This document shows, in pieces, positions 8,048 through 14,879 of a stretch of 64,000 nt of DNA (positions within the stretch are counted from its first letter, which is position 1; every line of letters starts with the position of its first letter). The translations under genes and the position numbers were made by a program. The DNA comes from an uncultured bacterium (GTDB lineage Bacteria > Actinomycetota > Coriobacteriia > Coriobacteriales > Coriobacteriaceae): the NCBI GenBank assembly GCA_905215505.1, contig CAJMPU010000013.1, forward strand, positions 4,774-68,773. Direction: 5' to 3'. The notes beneath the pieces are model-generated. The model searched no databases and was not told the origin of the DNA. It worked only from the letters and a program-made list of their open reading frames with translations.

Positions 8048-8968
8048 CTATTCGCCGCGGGGATGGGCTTGAGCCACAGCCCGCTTAAGCCGATCGGGTG
8101 TGAGATGCGTGTAGATCTGCGTCGTGGACAGGCTCGCATGACCCAGCAGCTCTTGAACCGAGCGCAGGTCCGCGCCGCCCTCGAGCAAGTCGGTCGCAAA
8201 GGTATGGCGCATCGCATGCGGGGCGATGTCGGCCGGAATGCCGGCGAGCGTCGCCAGCATATGAAACCGCCGCCTGAGCATGGCGGCACTCATGCGATTA
8301 CCGCGCGCCGATATAAGCAGCGGATGCGGCCCGGTAGCGGGGTCACGACGCTTTGCCCGAGCGAGCAACTCCGGCCTCCCCTCCTCAATATAGAGACGCG
8401 TCGCCTCGAGCGCACGACGATACAGAGGGACGATACGTTCTTTGCTCCCCTTGCCCCACAGGCGCAGCGTGCGTTCGGACCACGCAATGGACTCCACATT
8501 GAGTGCTGCGAGCTCAGAGATACGGGCGCCCGAGGCATAGAGCAGCTCGAGCATCGCCGCATCGCGCAGTCCCGCGGGTGTTGAGGTATCAGGCGTCTTG
8601 AGCAGCGCCTCCACCTGTTGGGTCGTCAGCACACCGGGTAGATCGCGCGGGAGCTTGGGCGAGGAAATTGCCGAGACCACATCGCCCTCCACGACCCCCT
8701 CGGCAGCCATCCACCGATAGAGCGAGCGAATGGCAGACAGGTGTGCCGCAAGGGTCCGAGCCGCCATCTGGCTACGCGACAGCTCGGCCAAATAGGAGCG
8801 AACGGTCCGTACGTCGGCAGCGCGAGCGTCGATGCCCTCGCGGTCGCACCACGCGGCGAAGCGCTCGAGCCGCGAGGCGTAGGCGATTACCGTATTGGGA
8901 GCGAGCCCTTCGACTCGTGCGATATAGGCGATAAACGAGTCGACGGCATCGTACAGGTCAAAAGCTAT
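8048..8968 (-). CDS. xerC: tyrosine recombinase XerC/XerD-type, start codon uncertain
   Basis: Xer recombinases resolve chromosome dimers at dif. The catalytic set is complete: Arg in GARISEL, Lys in GKGSKERIVPL, HAMRH, and LGHASLSTTQIYTH with the nucleophilic Tyr. The N-terminal core-binding domain is also present in the same frame (DAVDSFIAYIARVEGLAPNT, then SRLERFAAWC). No ATG, GTG or TTG precedes that domain. The first in-frame TTG, at 8791, would remove it. Candidate starts are ATA at 8968, which overlaps the trmFO stop as ATAG and lies 9 nt after GGAGG, or CTG at 8956. The gene closes the yraN-comM-dprA-trmFO-xerC run. Whether it acts as XerC or XerD cannot be told from the sequence. 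Confidence 0.85.
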   Translation of the reverse strand: MAFDLYDAVDSFIAYIARVEGLAPNTVIAYASRLERFAAWCDREGIDARAADVRTVRSYLAELSRSQMAARTLAAHLSAIRSLYRWMAAEGVVEGDVVSAISSPKLPRDLPGVLTTQQVEALLKTPDTSTPAGLRDAAMLELLYASGARISELAALNVESIAWSERTLRLWGKGSKERIVPLYRRALEATRLYIEEGRPELLARAKRRDPATGPHPLLISARGNRMSAAMLRRRFHMLATLAGIPADIAPHAMRHTFATDLLEGGADLRSVQELLGHASLSTTQIYTHLTPDRLKRAVAQAHPRGE

Positions 8969-10302
8969 GACCTCTCGCCTCCAAACAGATCGGAGCGCGA
9001 TTCCAGATAGGCATCCAGGGCCTTGAGGGCGCGGTCCGCGTAAGCCTGGTAACGATCGCGCTTGCTGCGGCGCTTACCATCCTCGAGTGGCGGCACCAGG
9101 CCAAAGTTGACATGCATAGGCTGATAGCCCACGGTGGCAGGATCGGTCGCATAGCCCACGAGCGCACCCAGGGCGCCCACGCGCGGCAACTCGACGCCCG
9201 CGGCACCGATAGCCTCGGCATAGGTGTTGAGTGCCGCGAGCAGACCTGTCGCCACGGCTTCCATGTACCCCTCGGTGCCGGTGATCTGACCGGCCAGGCG
9301 CACGCCGGTACCAGGCACGGCAAAGGTGCCATCGAGCACGTGCGGCGCATCGACAAAGGTATTGCGGTGCATGACACCGTAGCGGAAGAACTCAGCGTTC
9401 TCCAGGCCCGGCACCATATGGAAGACGCGCTTCTGTTCGCCAAAGGTCAGGTTGGTCTGGAAGCCCACCAGGTTATAGGCGGTCTTCTCCTTGTTCTCGG
9501 CACGCAGCTGAATCGCCGCCCAGGGACGACGACCGGTTCGCGGGTCGGTGAGGCCGACGGGCTTCATGGCGCCAAAGCGAATGGCGTCCTTGCCGGTGCG
9601 CGCAACTTCCTCGGCAGGCTGGCAGGCCTGGAACAGATCGCCGCCCTCAAAGTCCTTGAGCACCACGCGGTCGGCCGTGGTAAGCGCCTCGATAAAGGCC
9701 TCGTACTCTTCCTTGTTGAGCGGAGCGTTGAGATAGTCGCCGCTCCCCTGCTCCTCGTAGCGCGACTGCGAGAACAGCACGTCCATATCGAGCGTGGAGG
9801 CATCGACGATCGGCGCCGCGGCATCGAAGAACGCAAGGGCGTCGCCACCGACGAGCTTCACGACCTCTTCGCTCAACGCCGGCGAGCACAAGGGGCCGGC
9901 GGCAATGACCACGTGACCTTCGGGAATCTGCGTGACCTCGCCGTGAACGATCTCGATATTGGGACGGGCGGCAACCTCGTCCTCGACAAGCTCGGAAAAC
10001 TTGACGCGGTCGACCGCCAAGGCGCCACCGGCGGGAACAGCCGCGCGATGGGCGCAATCGAGCAGGACCGAACCCATGCGCTCAAGCTCGGCCTTCAGCA
10101 AACCAGCCGCGGAATCCGGACGGGTCGACTTAAACGAATTGGAACAGACGAGCTCTGCCAGGTGATCGGTATGGTGGGCCGGGGAGCTCACCTGGGGGCG
10201 CATCTCGCACAGCTTTACGGAAAACCCGCGATCCGCCAGCTGAATCGCGCACTCCGAACCCGCCAGACCGCCACCGATAACCGTCACCTGATCAAACAGC
10301 AT
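8965..10302 (-). CDS. trmFO: methylenetetrahydrofolate-tRNA-(uracil-5-)-methyltransferase
   Basis: TrmFO makes 5-methyluridine-54 in the T-loop of tRNA, using FAD and methylenetetrahydrofolate. The 445-residue protein opens with the FAD dinucleotide motif VTVIGGGLAGSECA and CEMRP, followed by LAELVCSNSFKS. The C-terminus contains HVNFGLVPPL, typical of the family. I chose the ATG at 10302, because AAAGG lies 9 nt upstream. A TTG six bases earlier is too close to that site. It lies between dprA and xerC, as in many Firmicutes. Confidence 0.96.
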   Translation of the reverse strand: MLFDQVTVIGGGLAGSECAIQLADRGFSVKLCEMRPQVSSPAHHTDHLAELVCSNSFKSTRPDSAAGLLKAELERMGSVLLDCAHRAAVPAGGALAVDRVKFSELVEDEVAARPNIEIVHGEVTQIPEGHVVIAAGPLCSPALSEEVVKLVGGDALAFFDAAAPIVDASTLDMDVLFSQSRYEEQGSGDYLNAPLNKEEYEAFIEALTTADRVVLKDFEGGDLFQACQPAEEVARTGKDAIRFGAMKPVGLTDPRTGRRPWAAIQLRAENKEKTAYNLVGFQTNLTFGEQKRVFHMVPGLENAEFFRYGVMHRNTFVDAPHVLDGTFAVPGTGVRLAGQITGTEGYMEAVATGLLAALNTYAEAIGAAGVELPRVGALGALVGYATDPATVGYQPMHVNFGLVPPLEDGKRRSKRDRYQAYADRALKALDAYLESRSDLFGGERS

Positions 10303-10316
10303 CTGCAAACACCTTT

Positions 10317-11249
10317 CTAATTGACATGTTTTCCATTGTGACCGAAGGGTGTCTGGGCGTGAAGAGCAAACTTGGAGGGCGCATACCTTCCATCCATCAT
10401 GCGCTCGATAAGGCCCTCGAGCTCAAGCGAACCCAGGAGCTTAAGTACGCCAACGGCATCGAGCGAGACGAGTGCCGCGATGTCGTCGACCTTGAGCGGA
10501 GAGGCGATGAGTGCATGCATCACGGTCTGCTGTGTTTGATCCAGGTCGGCAATGCCGGGAGCATCGGGGCGCGAGTAGCGCAGGGTGCCGTAGATGCGTG
10601 AAATAGCCATCTCGATAGATTCCTCGTCGATGATGCAGCAGGCACCGTTCGCAATGAGGTAATTCGTGCCACGCGACTCGGGCGATAGGATCGACCCCGG
10701 CACGGCAAGAAGTTCTCGCCCCAAATCCATAGCAGCCTCGGCTGTAGAAAACGTCCCGGAAGGCATACCCGCCTCGGATACAAAGAGGGCTTGCGACAAG
10801 GCCGCGATTACGCGATTGCGGCGCGGAAAGGCAAACTTGCGCGGACCCATGCCCCACGGAGAGATCGACACGACCGCGCCACCCGTATCGAGCGTGCGCG
10901 TAATAAGCCCCGCGCTCGAACGCGGGTAGACCACGTCGGCGCCCGTCCCCAGCACCACGACGTGTTTACCGCCAGCGTTGACCGCAGCCCAACCCGAGGC
11001 CTGGTCACAACCGACCGCGCCGCCCGAGACTACCGTCACGCCCGCCTCGACCGCCACCTTTGACGCAAGCTCTGCCACGGCAAGACCATACGGCGAGGCC
11101 TTGCGCGCGCCGATGATGGAGAGCGCGGGCGTCGAAAGCACCTCGGGGTTGCCGCGCACATAGAGCGTCTGGGGTACATCAGAAAGCTCCAAAACGGTCT
11201 CGGGATACAACGTATCACCTGGATGCAGTTCAAAGGTCCCCTCGGCCAT
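10317..11249 (-). CDS. dprA: DNA-processing protein DprA (Smf), short form without the N-terminal SAM-like domain
   Basis: DprA loads RecA on incoming single-stranded DNA during natural transformation. The 310-residue product starts directly at the segment before the Rossmann domain (LYPETVLELSDVPQTLYVRG). It contains SIIGARKASPYG, VVSGGAVGCDQASG and FPRRNRVIAALS, and ends with a DprA-type winged helix near residues 240-300. The N-terminal SAM-like domain of longer homologues is missing. The ATG at 11249 overlaps the comM stop (TGATG). A second ATG directly before it, at 11252, is equally possible. AAGGAGG lies 5-8 nt upstream. Its upstream neighbour comM is also a transformation gene. Confidence 0.93.
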   Translation of the reverse strand: MAEGTFELHPGDTLYPETVLELSDVPQTLYVRGNPEVLSTPALSIIGARKASPYGLAVAELASKVAVEAGVTVVSGGAVGCDQASGWAAVNAGGKHVVVLGTGADVVYPRSSAGLITRTLDTGGAVVSISPWGMGPRKFAFPRRNRVIAALSQALFVSEAGMPSGTFSTAEAAMDLGRELLAVPGSILSPESRGTNYLIANGACCIIDEESIEMAISRIYGTLRYSRPDAPGIADLDQTQQTVMHALIASPLKVDDIAALVSLDAVGVLKLLGSLELEGLIERMMDGRYAPSKFALHAQTPFGHNGKHVN

Positions 11250-12772
11250 CATTGGTCCCTCCTTCCCTGGTACATCGCCGCCTCGAGCACGTGGTCCTGC
11301 GTCACATGCTCGCTCTCGGCGACGTCGGCGATTGTACGAGCGATACGCACCAGGCGCACGATACCGCGACCCGTGAGATGTGTGCGCTTCGACAGGCCGA
11401 GTACACACTTCTCCGCCGCATCATCGAGCTCAAAGGTCGAAACGACGCCGTCAATGGACCGCGTCTCGTCATCCTCGACCTCGGCATCCGCATCGTCCAT
11501 ACGGGATTCGCGCCAAGCGCGAAAAGCGCGACCGCGCACAACGTAGTCACGTAACTCGGCAGACGACATACCCTCCGCACCCTCGATAATCACTTGGGGG
11601 TCGGGACGGGTCACATCGATCATCATGTCGATACGGTCGGCCAAAGGACCGCGCAGCTTTGACCGATAGCGCTCGACCATCGCCGCCGAGCAGCGGCATG
11701 GCACCTCACGGTCGCCCAAAAAACCGCAAGGGCAGGGATTGCTCGCAGCCAGCAGCTGAAAGCGCGACGGGAAGGTAAAAGCCCCGTCGACGCGTACGAT
11801 CCTCACATAGCCGCGCTCGATGGGCTGACGCAGCGTCTGCAGCACACCCGTGGGAAACTCGGCAAGCTCGTCCAAAAATAGTACGCCGCCATGAGCAAGG
11901 CTGATCTCACCCGGGTGCACCGGGCGCCCACCGCCGATAAGACCTGCGGTCGAAATACTGTGATGGGGACTGCGGAAGGGCCGGTGCCCCGCCAACAAGC
12001 CATCAATGTTCTCACCCAAAACCGAATGGATGCACAGCGCCGCCTGTTGATCCTCAACGGAAAGCTCGGGCAGGATGCCGGTCATACGACGCGCGAGCAT
12101 CGTCTTGCCCGATCCCGGGGACCCGATCATGAGCAAGCCGAGTTCTCCTGCCGCCGCAAGCGCCATGCCGCGCTTGGCGACCTCCTGCCCAAGTACGTCG
12201 GCATAGTCGAGCTCGGGCTCAAAGGTCGCCTCGAGCACTTCAGAATCCAAGTAGTGCCGCGCGGCATCGCCCATGCCATGGGCAAGCTGAGACAAATGAT
12301 CGATGAATCCACAATCCACGCCCGCGAGTGGCACATGCTGGTCTGACCTGCCGGCGATAAAAGACAGCCCCATGTCGCGAGCCAGCAGCTGAAACGCCAC
12401 CTCGCCCTTGACGGGGAGCACCGTACCGTCCAAGCCGAGCTCGCCGGCGATAAGGCAGCGATCGAGGTTGTCGCGGGGAATCTGACCATCGGCCGCCAAT
12501 ACCGCGATGGCGATGGGCAGATCAAAGCCGCTACCGGTCTTGCGAATATCGCCAGGCGCCAGATTGACCGTAATGCCCGAGCGCGGGATCTCGAACCCGG
12601 CGGAGCGCATCGCGCAGCGAATACGACCGCGTGACTCCATCACCTCCATGCTCGGAATGCCGAGCATCTGGATGCCCGGAACGCCACCGGCAAGCGAGAC
12701 CTCGACCGTGACGTGAATCGCCTCGACGCCGCGGATGCAGGCCGCGTGAACGGCAAACGTCTCGAACGCCAT
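11249..12772 (-). CDS. comM: ComM-type Mg-chelatase-like AAA+ ATPase (YifB family)
   Basis: ComM is a hexameric helicase that promotes branch migration during transformation. The 507-residue product matches the family length. An N-terminal Lon-protease-like fold (VEVSLAGGVPGIQMLGIPS, NLAPGDIRKTGSGFDLPIA) precedes the AAA+ core. The core has Walker A GSPGSGKTMLARR, Walker B GVLFLDELAEF, and the cysteine loop CPCGFLGD with further Cys residues before PLADRIDMM. The ATG at 12772 overlaps the yraN stop (TGATG), which indicates coupled translation. Confidence 0.96.
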   Translation of the reverse strand: MAFETFAVHAACIRGVEAIHVTVEVSLAGGVPGIQMLGIPSMEVMESRGRIRCAMRSAGFEIPRSGITVNLAPGDIRKTGSGFDLPIAIAVLAADGQIPRDNLDRCLIAGELGLDGTVLPVKGEVAFQLLARDMGLSFIAGRSDQHVPLAGVDCGFIDHLSQLAHGMGDAARHYLDSEVLEATFEPELDYADVLGQEVAKRGMALAAAGELGLLMIGSPGSGKTMLARRMTGILPELSVEDQQAALCIHSVLGENIDGLLAGHRPFRSPHHSISTAGLIGGGRPVHPGEISLAHGGVLFLDELAEFPTGVLQTLRQPIERGYVRIVRVDGAFTFPSRFQLLAASNPCPCGFLGDREVPCRCSAAMVERYRSKLRGPLADRIDMMIDVTRPDPQVIIEGAEGMSSAELRDYVVRGRAFRAWRESRMDDADAEVEDDETRSIDGVVSTFELDDAAEKCVLGLSKRTHLTGRGIVRLVRIARTIADVAESEHVTQDHVLEAAMYQGRRDQ

Positions 12773-13257
12773 CACGACACCTGCCAATCGAACGCGTTGT
12801 ACTGATGCTCGATCTCGGCGATATGCCCGCCACGAATGGTGACGCCCACGGCATCGAAGCGAATCGCCTTGAGCGGATAATGCTCCATGAGGTAGCAACT
12901 TGCGATGCGGCGGTAGCGGCGTTGCTTTTGGGCGTCCACGGCCTCCTCGGGAAAGACCCGCGTGCTGCAATCCAGTGCAACTCGTCTGGTTTTGATCTCG
13001 GCCATCACCACGACATCGTCGAGCTCATCGAGCAGCACCAGATCGGCCTCGCCCTCGGTGCAACGATAACCCTGCTCCAGCAAGGTGTAGCCGCGCTCGT
13101 TAAAGTAGTCGATGGTGATCAGCTCGCCCAGCATGCCCAGCTCGCGGGGACTGAGTCCCTTGATAAAGTCGGGCGTCATCGCCCCGCAGTCGAGCTCGCC
13201 GTTTTCCCAACGCTCCTTGAGCTGCTGCGTCTTGCTCTTTTTGCTTGCGGCACTCAT
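12772..13257 (-). CDS. yraN: YraN/UPF0102 endonuclease-fold protein
   Basis: UPF0102 proteins have a restriction-endonuclease-like fold and no settled function. The 161-residue product has the fold motif: a Glu in LGELITIDYF, Asp in EGEADLVLLD, and the E-x-K core AEIKTRR. An N-terminal extension of about 45 charged residues precedes it, longer than in typical members. The start is ATG at 13257 with AAAGGAG 5 nt upstream. It begins the yraN-comM-dprA-trmFO-xerC unit, so a role in DNA uptake or processing is suggested by context only. Confidence 0.88.
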   Translation of the reverse strand: MSAASKKSKTQQLKERWENGELDCGAMTPDFIKGLSPRELGMLGELITIDYFNERGYTLLEQGYRCTEGEADLVLLDELDDVVVMAEIKTRRVALDCSTRVFPEEAVDAQKQRRYRRIASCYLMEHYPLKAIRFDAVGVTIRGGHIAEIEHQYNAFDWQVS

Positions 13258-13352
13258 GGGGTCTCCTTTCCCGCACACTGCATTGCCCCGATGATGAGGG
13301 CACCTTTCATGCGGGTAAGTACCGGAAGCAAACCAAAAGCTGACCAAATGCC

Positions 13353-13398
13353 GTCAAAAAACGGGCCGTACGCAGCAATGCTGTTGCATACGGCCCGC
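13353..13398 (-). terminator. intrinsic terminator after rnhB
   Basis: A strong hairpin (CGGGCCGTA...TACGGCCCG, about 12 bp with one mismatch) is followed by TTTTTT on the minus strand. It lies about 50 nt after the rnhB stop and separates rnhB from the yraN operon. Confidence 0.9.
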
Positions 13399-13446
13399 TA
13401 CCAGCAGGTTTATAAAACCCCTGAGGTCCCTGTCTCCACAATTGAC

Positions 13447-14235
13447 CTAGAAAAGGCGCTCAGTCTGCAGAAAGTTTCCGCAAAAGCTCACGCGGTGCAG
13501 TGGACAAAGTCCATGTTTGCGAATGGCCTCGATGTGCTCGGGGCTTGCGTAGCCTTTCGATTCGGCCAAATGGTACTCGGGATACTCGGCATCGTACTCG
13601 ACCATCATCTCATCACGCGTGACCTTGGCCATGATGGACGCCGCGGCGATACAGGCGATCTTGGCATCGCCCTTCACCACGTCGCGCTCGTTGGGAACGG
13701 CGCCCAAGGGGTTACCGTCCATAAGCACGCAATCGGGCTCGAGCCCCGTATCGGCCACGGCGCCCGCGACAGCGGCTCGAATGGCGCGGGCCATGCCCAT
13801 CTCATCGATATCCTTAGGCGCGATATGGCAAAAACCAATTGCTGTCGCCACCTCGGCAATCTTCACTGAGAGCAACTCGCGGCGCGCCGGCGTGAGCTTT
13901 TTGGAATCGTTGATGCCCCAGACGCGTGGCTCCATAGGAAGGCAGACGGCGCATACCGTCAAAGGACCGGCCACCGATCCGCGACCCACCTCGTCGACAC
14001 CAACGACTACCCCATCGCCGCCAAGCTCATGCATAAGCTCGTACATGTCATTGACGCGCTCGCGCTCGGCAAGTTCCTTGGCATGGCGCTTAAGAGCACG
14101 CTCGCAAGCCTTGATCACCTGCTGGCGCGGGTCCTCGCGATAATGCTCCACGAGGGCGGGGATCTCCTCAAACGTAGCGCTCGCCAACTCACCGGCAACC
14201 TGCGATGCCGAAACCGAGCTCGTCATATTGGCCAT
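13447..14235 (-). CDS. rnhB: ribonuclease HII
   Basis: RNase HII removes ribonucleotides and RNA primers from RNA-DNA hybrids. All motifs are present: VGVDEVGRGSVAGP with the first acidic pair, INDSKKLTPARRE, LMDGN, KGDAKIACIAAASIMAKVTRD, and AESKGYAS near the C-terminus. The 262-residue product has about 85 residues before the catalytic core, longer than E. coli RNase HII and like many Gram-positive forms. I chose the ATG at 14235, because AAGGAGG lies 7 nt upstream, inside the codons of the longer reading frame. The rplS-rnhB neighbourhood is widespread. Confidence 0.97.
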   Translation of the reverse strand: MANMTSSVSASQVAGELASATFEEIPALVEHYREDPRQQVIKACERALKRHAKELAERERVNDMYELMHELGGDGVVVGVDEVGRGSVAGPLTVCAVCLPMEPRVWGINDSKKLTPARRELLSVKIAEVATAIGFCHIAPKDIDEMGMARAIRAAVAGAVADTGLEPDCVLMDGNPLGAVPNERDVVKGDAKIACIAAASIMAKVTRDEMMVEYDAEYPEYHLAESKGYASPEHIEAIRKHGLCPLHRVSFCGNFLQTERLF

Positions 14236-14263
14236 ACCAGGCCCTCCTTGCATGCAAATCAGA

Positions 14264-14294
14264 TAAAAAGAAGGGCCACCCGAAGGTGACCCTT
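14264..14294 (-). terminator. intrinsic terminator after rplS with UUCG loop
   Basis: The minus strand reads AAGGGTCACC TTCG GGTGGCCCTT followed by CTTTTT. The stem is closed by a stable C(UUCG)G tetraloop. It lies 34 nt after the rplS stop and only about 30 nt before rnhB, so rnhB depends on read-through or on a promoter that overlaps the terminator. Confidence 0.9.
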
Positions 14295-14328
14295 GTGTCC
14301 AAACGAGTGGACAGACGCTGCGATCTTC

Positions 14329-14670
14329 TTAGCGCTTCTCGGGGATGCGAGCAGCCTTGCCCACCTTGTCGCGGAGGTAGTACAGCTTGGCGCGACGGAC
14401 GCGACCATGACGAACGACCTCGAGCTTGGCGATCTTGGGGCTGTGAAGCGGGAAGGTACGCTCAACACCGACACCGAAGGACATCTTGCGGACGGTGAAG
14501 GTCTCGCGGGCACCGGCGCCGGCCATGCGGATGACGTCGCCCTGGAAGACCTGAATGCGCTCGCGGTCGCCTTCCTTAATGCGGTAGTGAACCTTGACGT
14601 TGTCGGCGACGCGAACCTGAGGAATGTCCTCGCGGATCTGCTGACGCTCGATTGCGCGGATGTAATCCAT
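14329..14670 (-). CDS. rplS: 50S ribosomal protein L19
   Basis: L19 lies at the 30S-50S interface. The 113-residue protein shows the family hallmark FQGDVIRMAGAGARETFTVR and the signature SFGVGVERTFPLHSPKI, and ends in basic residues. The ATG at 14670 has AAGGA 7 nt upstream. A TTG six bases earlier would be too close to that site. The gene has its own promoter and terminator and is monocistronic or nearly so. Confidence 0.98.
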   Translation of the reverse strand: MDYIRAIERQQIREDIPQVRVADNVKVHYRIKEGDRERIQVFQGDVIRMAGAGARETFTVRKMSFGVGVERTFPLHSPKIAKLEVVRHGRVRRAKLYYLRDKVGKAARIPEKR

Positions 14671-14739
14671 GTGCAATTCCTTACTCTTCTAGAGGTGCCG
14701 TACCACCTTGGCCGGCACGTAGTTGAACAAACGTATTCG

Positions 14740-14767
14740 AGTATACACGCGCGGGTTTCTGCTGCAA
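14740..14767 (-). promoter_or_regulatory. rplS promoter
   Basis: The minus strand carries TTGCAG (14767-14762), a 16-bp spacer and TATACT (14745-14740), about 70 nt before the rplS ATG. Confidence 0.65.
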
Positions 14768-14813
14768 GAACAATTTTTTGCGCAGACAAAAAGACAAAAC
14801 CCGCACATGATAA

Positions 14814-14841
14814 CCGCCCGTCTCACGAATGAGACGGGCGG
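14814..14841 (-). terminator. hairpin terminator after ppdK
   Basis: A perfect 12-bp stem (CCGCCCGTCTCA, 4-nt loop CGAA, complement) lies 39 nt after the ppdK stop. The minus-strand tract after it is only TTATCATG, with TTTTG further on. It is therefore a strong hairpin but a weak classical terminator. Confidence 0.65.
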
Positions 14842-14879
14842 CATGAAGGGGGCTACGCTAGGCGTCTAAACCCAAAACG

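Noticed and set aside
8048..8791. A truncated, inactive XerC starting at TTG 8791
   Set aside because: The conserved N-terminal domain continues in frame upstream without a stop, so the gene is complete and only the start codon is unusual.
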